A stretch of DNA of 20,791 nt from a virus, in IMG/VR virus record IMGVR_UViG_3300004460_000489, positions 1 to 20,791 of that record. One strand, written 5' to 3'. The notes under the pieces were generated by a model, which was not told where the DNA came from, did no database searches, and saw nothing but the letters and a program-made list of their open reading frames with translations. Both the position numbers and the translations under genes were made by a program. Positions 5,925 to 12,507 of this stretch are shown piece by piece. Positions within the stretch are counted from its first letter, which is position 1, and each line of letters begins with the position of its first letter.

Positions 5925-6085
5925 AGTGCGCCATGTGTAAAAAGGATGGTAAGTTCACGGATAATACCCCTGTAGGGGTCAAATCCTTTTGTAGTGAGAG
6001 GTGTTGGGCCGAATATATGGGGTATGAAGTAAGGGCCGAAGGTCACTACGGAATGATTCAAAAGAAAGTAGGATGGTGGGCTTGA
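5921..6085 (+). CDS. Small zinc-finger protein, 54 aa
   Basis: A short gene starting with GTG 5921 behind a perfect AAGGAGG and overlapping the upstream stop (5922-5924). The protein begins MKCAMCKKDGK and contains SFCSERCWAEYMGYE. It therefore carries Cys3-x2-Cys6 and Cys24-x3-Cys28, a four-Cys zinc site with the 'F-C-S-x-x-C-W/A-x-x-Y' second half seen in small TRASH/MYM-like zinc knuckles. It ends in a basic-aromatic tail, QKKVGWWA. Such proteins usually bind nucleic acid or a partner protein. Its coupling to the ATPase gene suggests an accessory to that enzyme, but this is inference. It overlaps the next mini-ORF at ATGA-type spacing (TGATG). Confidence 0.7.
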   Translation: MKCAMCKKDGKFTDNTPVGVKSFCSERCWAEYMGYEVRAEGHYGMIQKKVGWWA

Positions 6086-6168
6086 TGACAGAAGATGACA
6101 ACAAGCACAATCTCATAGTCAAAATTGAGACAGACGAATACATCTACTGGGAATACAAGGAGGCTTGA
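6085..6168 (+). CDS. Possible 27-aa acidic mini-protein
   Basis: An ATG at 6085 overlaps the last base of the zinc-finger stop (TGATG), and the frame runs 27 codons (starting MTEDDNKHNLIVKIETDEY, ending EYKEA). It is strongly acidic with an amphipathic beta-like centre. It exactly fills the space to the next gene and ends in the Shine-Dalgarno of the exonuclease. It may be a real small protein or only a translational-coupling leader; coding cannot be proven from one sequence. Confidence 0.4.
   Translation: MTEDDNKHNLIVKIETDEYIYWEYKEA
6157..6163 (+). promoter_or_regulatory. Shine-Dalgarno AAGGAGG deciding ATG start at 6171
   Basis: AAGGAGG lies seven bases before ATG 6171. This favours ATG 6171 over the in-frame TTG at 6165 for the exonuclease gene. 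Confidence 0.7.
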
Positions 6169-6170
6169 AC

Positions 6171-6785
6171 ATGAGCGACATAATGGCATTGGATATTGAA
6201 ACTGGGAACTACTCTTGGGAGATAGGTGGTTGGGATAAGCATAGCCTGTTTGAACCTACAGTGGTTTGCACATGGGATGGAACTGAGGGTCACGCATTCT
6301 CTAAGGAGGACATTGAAATGACTAATGCGACTGTCCACCCTCTACACCCTCGCACTCTTGGTGACCATCTACAGAAGCATGTGGATAACGGCGGTAAGAT
6401 TCTCGGACATAACATTCGCAAGTTTGACCTACCAGTGCTAAATGCTGCACTGGACTGCTGGACTGCTGGTGATTTGATGTCCAAGAGTGAGAGTATCATT
6501 GATACCAAACTCTTGATTGATAAAGCAGCATTAGGTGTGGGTAAAGTCCACACCACACTTGACACTCTCGCTCGCACTACTCTTGACTTGTCAAAGAGTA
6601 TGCAGAGCAGTGATGCTCCCGTCGCATGGCGGGAGGGTAAATATCTTGAGGTGGCCGACTACTGCCTCAAAGATTGCCAATTGACCTACGACCTCTACAT
6701 GTATGGCGTAGACAATGGTATAGTGAAGAGCCGTAACATGGAGAATGGTTCTATAGTTGAAATTGAGGTAGATTGGAATGAGTGA
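6171..6785 (+). CDS. DEDDy-type 3'-5' exonuclease (stand-alone, PolB-exo/DnaQ-like)
   Basis: A 204-aa RNase H-fold exonuclease with all four metal-binding acids in order. Exo I is MALDIETGN (Asp8, Glu10), Exo II is LGHNIRKFDLPVL (Asp86), and Exo III is ADYCLKDCQLT (Tyr164-x3-Asp168). The Tyr-x3-Asp form places it in the DEDDy class, as in the proofreading domain of family B polymerases, rather than the DEDDh class of DnaQ/RNase T. Its length is that of a bare exonuclease domain with no polymerase part. It could proofread in trans, trim recombination intermediates, or degrade host DNA. ATG 6171 is preferred for its AAGGAGG. Its 3' end overlaps the chaperonin gene by 8 bp. Confidence 0.87.
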   Translation: MSDIMALDIETGNYSWEIGGWDKHSLFEPTVVCTWDGTEGHAFSKEDIEMTNATVHPLHPRTLGDHLQKHVDNGGKILGHNIRKFDLPVLNAALDCWTAGDLMSKSESIIDTKLLIDKAALGVGKVHTTLDTLARTTLDLSKSMQSSDAPVAWREGKYLEVADYCLKDCQLTYDLYMYGVDNGIVKSRNMENGSIVEIEVDWNE

Positions 6786-8298
6786 TAATAATACGACACA
6801 GAGGCTAAACATAGAAGCAGTCAAGCGAATCGCTGAGACTGTAAGAACGACACTTGGGCCATTAGGTATGGACAAGATGATGGTAGACGGTGGTGGTAAT
6901 GTTATCGTAACAAACGACGGCGCTACTATCCTACGAGAAGTAGACACCGCACACCCCGCTGCTAAGATGGTAGTTGAAGTATCAAAGATGCAAGAAGCAA
7001 ATGCATACGATGGAACGACCAGCACAGTTGTGCTTGCCAGCCAACTGCTATCCAACTCCGAAGGTTTGTTTGCTAAGGGCTTGCACCCTAATGTCATCAA
7101 CAAAGGTTACACTCACGCACGAAACATGGCCGTTGAATACTTGGAAGAAATGCCTGACGCTGTAGGTAACCACGAAGATTATGATATGAATGTATACCTT
7201 AGAGCGATAGCAAGAACCGCTATCACTGGTAAATCACTTGAAGCATCGGAGGACAGAGTTGCTCAGTTGTGTGTTGAAACCATTGAAGCAGTCGGTGACG
7301 CTCGTGAAGTTAAGACTCTCGCTGCTCCCGGTGGCTCTCTATCTGACTCCTACTTGTTCCGAGGTGTGGTTCTCAATAAGGACTTCATCGGGGGAGGAGA
7401 TGAGTTCAACAACTGGTCAAACGACGACGGGGTAGAACTTCTACTCATCAACGGTGGGCTGACTGAAACCAAAGGGACTGAGAATGTTTCCGTTCAAGTT
7501 CAAGACGCTAACTCATACAGTCAAGTTCAGGCCATGGGTAGAGACAAACTACTCGCATCGGCTAAGGCCGTGGTTAGTAGTGGTGCTAATGTGGTAGTAT
7601 GTAGAGACTCTATTCATGATACTGCTATCGCTTATCTACGCAAACAAGGTATCTCTGTTGTGCAGCGTGTTCCTGAGAGCACTATGCGCCGTCTTGCTAA
7701 TGAGATAAGTGCTCCTATTCACATGTTCCCTGATGCTTCATCAACAACAGGGAGTGTTTTCATCAGTAGAAACACATACAACGATATTTCGTATCTATTC
7801 ATGCACTCACAGAACAAAGAAGCCACACTGATTCTACTCGGTGCTACTCAATCCACACTTGATGAAATCCAGCGTGGCTTTGATGATGCGCTCGGTGTCG
7901 TCTCTCTAATCAAGAACGGTGACTCGGTAAGATTCGGTGGAGGTTCTACTTACCTCGCTATTGCTATGCATCTACGAGAGCAAGCATCTACCGTTGGTGG
8001 TAGAGCGCAAATGGCAATTGAAGCCTTCGCTGATGCCCTTGAAATCATTCCAGCAACTATCGCTGAGAATGCAGGGTTTGACGCTCTTGATACAGTCTTA
8101 GAGATGAGACACAAGAGAGCCAATCATCAAACTGATGGTAAGTTCTACGGCCCTGATGTAGAAAACGGAGGGGTTAAGTCCATGACCGGAGTATTTGAAC
8201 CAACATCGCTTATTCGCAGTGCCATCAGTGGTGCTACAGAAGTTGCTAACGCTATCCTACGAATTGATGATGTCATTGGTCGTAGGGGTTCTGAGTGA
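6778..8298 (+). CDS. ths: Group II chaperonin (thermosome subunit), virus-encoded
   Basis: A 506-aa thermosome/CCT-type chaperonin that would form a double-ring ATP-driven folding chamber in the cytoplasm. Diagnostic elements include ETVRTTLGPLGMDKMMVD (residues ~20-37), IVTNDGATILREVD (Asp47), YDGTTSTVVLA (Asp78), FDDALGVV near residue 370 with the hydrolytic Asp region, RFGGGSTYLAIA, and IEAFADALEIIPATIAENAG. RIDDVIGRRG closes the protein. The apical domain is complete (ANVVVCRDSIHDTAIAYL). Compared with cellular thermosomes (~540-550 aa), it has a clipped N-terminus and no Gly-Gly-Met tail. It also departs from two near-invariant motifs: GDGTT is YDGTT, and GGGAxE is GGGSTY. Homo-oligomers, or mixing with host subunits, are possible. 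The start ATG overlaps the exonuclease stop by 8 bp. Confidence 0.95.
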   Translation: MSDNNTTQRLNIEAVKRIAETVRTTLGPLGMDKMMVDGGGNVIVTNDGATILREVDTAHPAAKMVVEVSKMQEANAYDGTTSTVVLASQLLSNSEGLFAKGLHPNVINKGYTHARNMAVEYLEEMPDAVGNHEDYDMNVYLRAIARTAITGKSLEASEDRVAQLCVETIEAVGDAREVKTLAAPGGSLSDSYLFRGVVLNKDFIGGGDEFNNWSNDDGVELLLINGGLTETKGTENVSVQVQDANSYSQVQAMGRDKLLASAKAVVSSGANVVVCRDSIHDTAIAYLRKQGISVVQRVPESTMRRLANEISAPIHMFPDASSTTGSVFISRNTYNDISYLFMHSQNKEATLILLGATQSTLDEIQRGFDDALGVVSLIKNGDSVRFGGGSTYLAIAMHLREQASTVGGRAQMAIEAFADALEIIPATIAENAGFDALDTVLEMRHKRANHQTDGKFYGPDVENGGVKSMTGVFEPTSLIRSAISGATEVANAILRIDDVIGRRGSE

Positions 8299-8299
8299 T

Positions 8300-8842
8300 A
8301 TGCAAGCAATCATTGAGCATAACGATGATAAAGTGATTGTAAATCTCACAGACTCACATCTTGAATGGTGTAGAGAACATGCGAAAAACACTGTTGCTTA
8401 TCATAATCAAAACGGTGTTGGTGAATACGCTCATAATAGACTCATGGGCGCTATTGTAGGAGCGAGATGTGAGGTCGCCGTAGAGTGTTTCTTGACCCGC
8501 CTATACCAAAAATTAGATACTAATTTCAAAGAGGATATTTCAAATACGGATATTACTTTGAAAGGTAAAGGTGTAGAAGTTAAGGGTCTTAGAGGAGACG
8601 ATTGGGATAATCTAAAGCGAATGATTCCGCCTAAGCAATTAAAGAAATATATTGAAAACGAGGTCTTGGTAGTATGGGCTACAACTGAACCCAATAACAC
8701 TGTCATGATTAGGGGTTGGAATTACCCATTAGACCTTGAGGAACATGGTATAATGACCACTACAATATGTGATAACATTTGGTTGAGAGATGATAAACTG
8801 ATGCGCCCAATAGACACTTTGGGAGATGTATTACATGGGTAG
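8300..8842 (+). CDS. Small PD-(D/E)XK nuclease-like protein
   Basis: A 180-aa protein with ATG 8300 one base after the thermosome stop. The frame is open further upstream to 8195, but that part lies inside the chaperonin gene. It shows the order expected of a restriction-endonuclease fold: helix with VGARCEVAVECFL (Glu58), TDITLKGKG (Asp84), and GVEVKGLRG (Glu93-x-Lys95). A strand, EVLVVWATTEP, then follows, as in the core sheet. There is no Fe-S cluster or helicase fusion. Possible roles are Holliday-junction or flap resolution, DNA end trimming, or degradation of host DNA. I cannot tell which, and the C-terminal third (NYPLDLEEHG...IDTLGDVLHG) is unfamiliar. It overlaps the next start by 8 bp. 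Confidence 0.72.
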   Translation: MQAIIEHNDDKVIVNLTDSHLEWCREHAKNTVAYHNQNGVGEYAHNRLMGAIVGARCEVAVECFLTRLYQKLDTNFKEDISNTDITLKGKGVEVKGLRGDDWDNLKRMIPPKQLKKYIENEVLVVWATTEPNNTVMIRGWNYPLDLEEHGIMTTTICDNIWLRDDKLMRPIDTLGDVLHG

Positions 8843-9011
8843 ACTGTTAGACAAGATGACAGTCAAGTGTAGGGCTTGCCTACACGAGCACATACCCCGT
8901 AGACTACAAGCACGCTACCTTGATGGTAAGCGTGAGCGTTTGAGCCTATGGTGCTGCAAAGAGTGCGGTCACATTTGGCAAGACGGCGTGTTCACTCGTC
9001 AAGCAAAATGA
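8835..9011 (+). CDS. Zinc-ribbon protein, 58 aa
   Basis: A short protein from ATG 8835, overlapping the upstream stop by 8 bp; an in-frame ATG at 8826 is also possible. It has Cys12-x2-Cys15 (VKCRACLHEH) and Cys41-x2-Cys44 (WCCKECGHIWQ), a four-Cys zinc ribbon with a basic hairpin between (RRLQARYLDGKRERL). Such ribbons are common in small archaeal and viral transcription or DNA-binding factors. It is the last plus-strand gene, and its final 20 bp overlap, antisense, the end of the minus-strand 35-aa ORF. A transcriptional role is possible but not demonstrated. Confidence 0.72.
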   Translation: MGRLLDKMTVKCRACLHEHIPRRLQARYLDGKRERLSLWCCKECGHIWQDGVFTRQAK

Positions 9012-9099
9012 ACATCGGCTTTTCTTCAGGTATCGTAACCAACCACATGGTAACAAAACCAGCGATAAAAGAGAGAGCAAACCATATCCACAAACTCAT
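8992..9099 (-). CDS. Candidate 35-aa single-pass membrane protein
   Basis: A minus-strand ORF from ATG (complement of 9097-9099) to TGA at 8992-8994. It begins nine bases after the stop of the 240-aa virion gene, so it could be the last gene of the late operon. The protein starts MSLWIWFALSFIAG and continues FVTMWLVTIPEEKP, giving one uninterrupted hydrophobic segment of about 21 residues followed by a charged tail. This could be a small holin-like, lysis-accessory or virion membrane peptide. The ribosome binding site is weak (GTGATAGA). Its 3' end overlaps the zinc-ribbon gene by 20 bp on the opposite strand. No homology is recognised. Confidence 0.5.
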   Translation of the reverse strand: MSLWIWFALSFIAGFVTMWLVTIPEEKPMFILLDE

Positions 9100-9108
9100 T
9101 CTATCACA

Positions 9109-9831
9109 TCAGTTGAATACCACTTGAACATAACAAGAACCTACTTTCAAAGTTGAACCTCCTATCGGCGGAGATATTACAGCCGATGAGAAGTTCCCTG
9201 TTTTTGAATGACCTGTTATTTTGAACTCTAAGATGATTCTATCACCTGCTGTCACCGGGTCAAATTGAAGTTGCACTTGTCCTAAAGGAACTTGAGCAGG
9301 GGGCGCACCATTTATTCTTGATATAACAACGCCGTTTGGGTTGTGAACCATCGCAACATCAACGAACTCACCACCACCAAAAGCACCTGTTGAATTATCA
9401 TTCCCTATACGGAAAATAAGTTGCACATCACCGTTAGCGGGAGCGTTTTGCGTAAAGATAACACCGGGTTGCATAGGGTTGCCTCCACCACCCACAATAG
9501 CCCCGTTGATGGGCGTTTCACCTTGAATCACCGTAGCAACAAAATCAGCAATTTCAACTTCGGGCGCACCTTGAGAGTTTATGTTTACACCTGCGGCGTT
9601 TGTTATTTGAAGAAACCCTGCCGCATCAAACGATTCTCTCAACAGCACACTCGCATGTAAATGATTCCCAGCGGGGTTTAGACCTAATGCCATACAACCT
9701 ATGTCACCTGCGCCGGAAACAGTAGGGTATGTGCCTGTTGATGGCGCACCACCACCACCGCCGCCACCTGCTGCACGCTTCTTCTTGTCTTTCATAGAAG
9801 TGCCTTTTGCCATGGCTGTCATTCCCCACAT
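9109..9831 (-). CDS. Putative virion/fibre protein with poly-Gly linker
   Basis: A 240-aa protein starting at the complement of 9829-9831. In-frame ATGs at 9822 and 9813 are alternatives, giving MTAMAKGT or MAKGTSMK. A short basic N-terminus (KDKKKRAA) is joined by a run of seven Gly to a C-terminal domain of alternating beta strands. The strands are rich in Gly, Asn and Val (VVISRINGAPPAQVPLGQ, DRIILEFKITGHSK, STLKVGSCYVQVVFN), as in jelly-roll tips of tail fibres or head-decoration proteins. It follows the 775-aa fibre gene by only 4 bp and shares its poly-Gly design, so it may be a fibre tip or chaperone-like partner. I do not recognise a named family. Confidence 0.65.
   Translation of the reverse strand: MWGMTAMAKGTSMKDKKKRAAGGGGGGGAPSTGTYPTVSGAGDIGCMALGLNPAGNHLHASVLLRESFDAAGFLQITNAAGVNINSQGAPEVEIADFVATVIQGETPINGAIVGGGGNPMQPGVIFTQNAPANGDVQLIFRIGNDNSTGAFGGGEFVDVAMVHNPNGVVISRINGAPPAQVPLGQVQLQFDPVTAGDRIILEFKITGHSKTGNFSSAVISPPIGGSTLKVGSCYVQVVFN
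9748..9768. repeat. CCACCR-type microsatellite encoding poly-Gly linker (240-aa protein)
   Basis: A run of ACC/CCA/CCG triplets that encodes the seven-Gly linker near the N-terminus of the 240-aa virion protein. It is nearly the same as the tract at 10508-10529. Confidence 0.75.
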
Positions 9832-9835
9832 AGTA

Positions 9836-12163
9836 TCACAATCCTATTCCATACCAACCTGTTCCTAAGCCTGTGTAAATTAAAGTGACAGCCTCATGCG
9901 CCGGGAGCGAACCATTCGTAGCCGCACCGTTCAAGTTTTGACCACCAAAACCGCTTCTATCAATTGTAATCGCTCCCGTTGAAGGCGCATTGACATTGAT
10001 GATAACATAGGTATCTCCATCCATAGCCGCACCGGGGTCGGGTAAATTGACTGTTTGACCACCGGGGCATAACACAATCACTCCCGCTTGACCTACTCTA
10101 TCAAGGTTAAGAGTCGCAACGGGAACGGGTAGAACAACGCTTCTTGATGCTCTAAAGGTCGCCGTAGTTGCTAATGTTATTGTAGAATTGGCTTGGACAG
10201 CAGCAACCGCACCTGCTGCATCAACAAGCCCTGCTATTGAAGGAACACCGCTTGTCAAAGCAACAGTGCCTGTAGCGTTTGGTAGAGTGATTGTTCTATC
10301 AGCAGTGGGGTTCGTTACAGTTAGTGTAGTCTCAAAGTTTCCTACAGCCGTAGAACCTTCAAAAGTCAAATCAACATCAACGCCGAGATTGACATTCGTA
10401 TCAATGAGCACTCGCTCAGTTCCGTCTGTGTGCATGGATATAGTATCAGCATCCGATGAAGTCTCAACATCTATTTTTGTATCGGAGTCAGCATCTGATA
10501 TGCTTGAGCCACCACCACCGCCACCGCCCAATGCTGCTATAGAAGAAGCAGTAACAGTCTTGACTGCGTTACCGTCATCTGTATCTTGAATCAGCACCTT
10601 GTCGTTAGCAGCGAGTGTTGCTCCTGTGTAAGCATGTCCAGTGATAGCAGCATTAACATTCGTTGCATCAGTGACATCAGCAGCAGTCTCTATGTTTGTT
10701 AGTTTAGTGCGCTCAGCACCGCTGATGATAATACCTGAACCTACTCCTGTTACATCGCTTAAATCAGCAACGCTTGATGCTGAGTTAAGAACTGTGTTTG
10801 CTCCATGTTTCAAAGCGTTAGACGCACCACTGTCCATCCAAAGCGTGTTAGCAGCAGTTACACCGGGGTTCGCAGCAACTGGTGTGATTTGAAGCCCACC
10901 TGAGCCAATCAATCCTGTGATTGTGAGTTTACCAGTAACAGTGAGTGTAGAAGTCCCAGTAGTCCAAAACAACTTAGCATCACTTGAGTGGTTACCAGCA
11001 CCGTCAGAAAACTGAACTAAGCCAGCAATACCACTTGCGTTTGTAGTTGAAGTTGCGCTGACCATGACCTTTTTCCAAGCAGTTCCGTTGTATACAAATA
11101 AAGCAGCATCGCCAGCAGTCAAAGCAGCACCCAACCCGCCTTGGTCAAAGGTTACAGCACTACCACTTGGCACACTGACAATGACCGTATGACCGGGCGG
11201 GAATGTTCCCGCTGGATTGAGGTTAATCGCACCACCTGCGTTGCATTCAAACACTTGAGCCTCATCAAAGTCAAAGGTTTGAGGGGTTGATATTCCTGTA
11301 ATTGTTTTAATGCGATTCGGCCCAAGCAAATGTGTGTGGCGATTTGAACCATCCTTAGCGCTGAAGTAGAGGTTTGGTAACCCGTCATCTTCGTTATACG
11401 ACATCCATAACACACCGTTAGCACCAAAGTCTCCATGTTCTCCACTACCGTGTATTTGCTCCAAAGCAGTATGTGTGTTCAAATGGCTTGTTGAACCAAC
11501 ATTCCCATCAGTTACGGGTGATAGATAGAAAGGCGATGGGCGAATGAATACACGCTTGTCGTTAATTTCCGATAGCGTGAGTTTAAGGTCATTCGCAGCA
11601 GCAGCACTACCGTTGAATACAGCCCTAATTGTAGCAAGAACAATTGTTTGTTTGTTTTGAGCACTACTAACACCTCCCATTTTCAAGTAAGAGTCAGCGA
11701 TACTACCAGCAAGAGAAGCATAAACACCGGGCGCAGTAGTCACTACATTAGATTGAACGAACTTAGCACCTTCTGATGTTGCTATAATAGCGAAGAGACA
11801 TTCTTTACCGCTTGTTAAAACAGTCGTGCTTGTTCCTGTGAGTTTATCACCACCGCTGGTAAGGTTGATAGTGACATCGCCACCTGAGCCGTTGTCAATG
11901 TTGTAAGGCACTCCGTCAAGAATGACACTACAAGCCTTGATTATAACTTGGTGAGCAACACTACTACTGATTGCACCGGGTAGATTGGCGGGGGTGATAC
12001 GGTCACCAGTAGGGCTACCATACGCTGTATCATACGGGTTGAGCACACCGTTACCGTGTAACCCTTCGTAGATGTTAGTCAATGAAGGTGATATGATGTG
12101 GTCACCGTCTCTTAGCCCATCGTTTGTTCCCGCTGTATGCCCTGATATTGGATTGTCACCCAT
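9836..12163 (-). CDS. Tail fibre protein, 775 aa
   Basis: Probable receptor-binding tail fibre. The start ATG (12161-12163) follows GAGGTGA by 4 bases and overlaps the upstream stop by one base (TAATG). Residues ~595-640 carry the widespread phage-fibre signature T-x-T-NPTADRTITLPNATGTVAL. Before it lie a seven-Gly linker (~546-552) and coil-like stretches (ISGAERTKLTNIETAADVTDA). Two beta-rich modules look alike: one at ~284-368 (VFECNAGGAINLNPAGTFPPG...LFVYNGTAWKK) and one at the C-terminus ~669-775 (VIVLCPGGQTVNLPDPG...TLIYTGLGTGWYG). The N-terminal ~110 residues probably attach to the baseplate through the preceding gene product. The protein is low in Cys and rich in Thr, Ala, Gly and Asn, as expected for an extracellular fibre. 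Confidence 0.8.
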   Translation of the reverse strand: MGDNPISGHTAGTNDGLRDGDHIISPSLTNIYEGLHGNGVLNPYDTAYGSPTGDRITPANLPGAISSSVAHQVIIKACSVILDGVPYNIDNGSGGDVTINLTSGGDKLTGTSTTVLTSGKECLFAIIATSEGAKFVQSNVVTTAPGVYASLAGSIADSYLKMGGVSSAQNKQTIVLATIRAVFNGSAAAANDLKLTLSEINDKRVFIRPSPFYLSPVTDGNVGSTSHLNTHTALEQIHGSGEHGDFGANGVLWMSYNEDDGLPNLYFSAKDGSNRHTHLLGPNRIKTITGISTPQTFDFDEAQVFECNAGGAINLNPAGTFPPGHTVIVSVPSGSAVTFDQGGLGAALTAGDAALFVYNGTAWKKVMVSATSTTNASGIAGLVQFSDGAGNHSSDAKLFWTTGTSTLTVTGKLTITGLIGSGGLQITPVAANPGVTAANTLWMDSGASNALKHGANTVLNSASSVADLSDVTGVGSGIIISGAERTKLTNIETAADVTDATNVNAAITGHAYTGATLAANDKVLIQDTDDGNAVKTVTASSIAALGGGGGGGSSISDADSDTKIDVETSSDADTISMHTDGTERVLIDTNVNLGVDVDLTFEGSTAVGNFETTLTVTNPTADRTITLPNATGTVALTSGVPSIAGLVDAAGAVAAVQANSTITLATTATFRASRSVVLPVPVATLNLDRVGQAGVIVLCPGGQTVNLPDPGAAMDGDTYVIINVNAPSTGAITIDRSGFGGQNLNGAATNGSLPAHEAVTLIYTGLGTGWYGIGL
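10508..10529. repeat. CCACCR-type microsatellite encoding poly-Gly linker (fibre)
   Basis: A short run of CCA/CCG/CCC triplets on the plus strand, read as seven Gly codons in the 775-aa fibre. A similar tract occurs at 9748-9768 in the next gene. Confidence 0.75.
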
Positions 12164-12507
12164 TATTTCACCTCAATTAGTATCTGTATTCGTATCTCGT
12201 TTGATGTTGTTTTATTAAACGATGCGATTGTGTGACGAGCAATTGGTATTGTGCTAAGTGCTCCTCTAAACTGTATGAAAACCTCCTTTAGATTCTCATT
12301 AAAAGACTCTGTGGCTGGTATGAACCCTTCAACTAAGAGTGCTGAATCACTCACTATACGAGTAGTAGGATTGATAATTTGTGCAGGTCTACCAGCAGCG
12401 CCGTCACTTTTCGTAGCAGGGCTACCGTCAAAACCGACAACCATCTCATTGATGTTGTTAGCAATAGTATCAATGAGTAACCGTCTTACATGATTTGATA
12501 CTGGCAT
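12163..12507 (-). CDS. Small tail/baseplate adaptor-like protein, 114 aa
   Basis: The start ATG (12505-12507) directly abuts the hub-like gene's stop (TAA-ATG) behind GGGGTGA, and its own stop overlaps the fibre start (TAATG). The protein begins with a helix (VRRLLIDTIANNINEMVVGFDG), has a Pro/Thr/Gly-rich middle (GRPAQIINPTTRIVSD), and ends with beta strands (EVFIQFRGALSTIPIARHTI, NEIRIQILIEVK). Its size, lack of catalytic motifs and location between a tail-hub-like protein and a tail fibre suggest a baseplate wedge or fibre-attachment subunit. No family is recognised; the role is inferred from gene order. Confidence 0.7.
   Translation of the reverse strand: MPVSNHVRRLLIDTIANNINEMVVGFDGSPATKSDGAAGRPAQIINPTTRIVSDSALLVEGFIPATESFNENLKEVFIQFRGALSTIPIARHTIASFNKTTSNEIRIQILIEVK

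Noticed and set aside
5966-5979. ACCCC-TGTA-GGGGT hairpin
   Set aside because: It has only a 5-bp stem, lies inside the zinc-finger coding sequence and has no T-run; it is probably chance.
6591-7103. 170-aa ORF on the minus strand opposite the exonuclease and chaperonin genes
   Set aside because: It is antisense to two strongly supported genes, shows no recognisable motif, and has a composition expected of a shadow frame.
8195-8299. Upstream extension of the PD-(D/E)XK gene into the chaperonin gene
   Set aside because: It lies wholly inside the chaperonin coding sequence in another frame; ATG 8300 next to the upstream stop is a far better start.
10188-10589. 133-aa plus-strand ORF opposite the tail fibre gene
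   Set aside because: It is a low-complexity Ala/Ser/Val/Pro shadow of the Gly/Thr-rich fibre frame.
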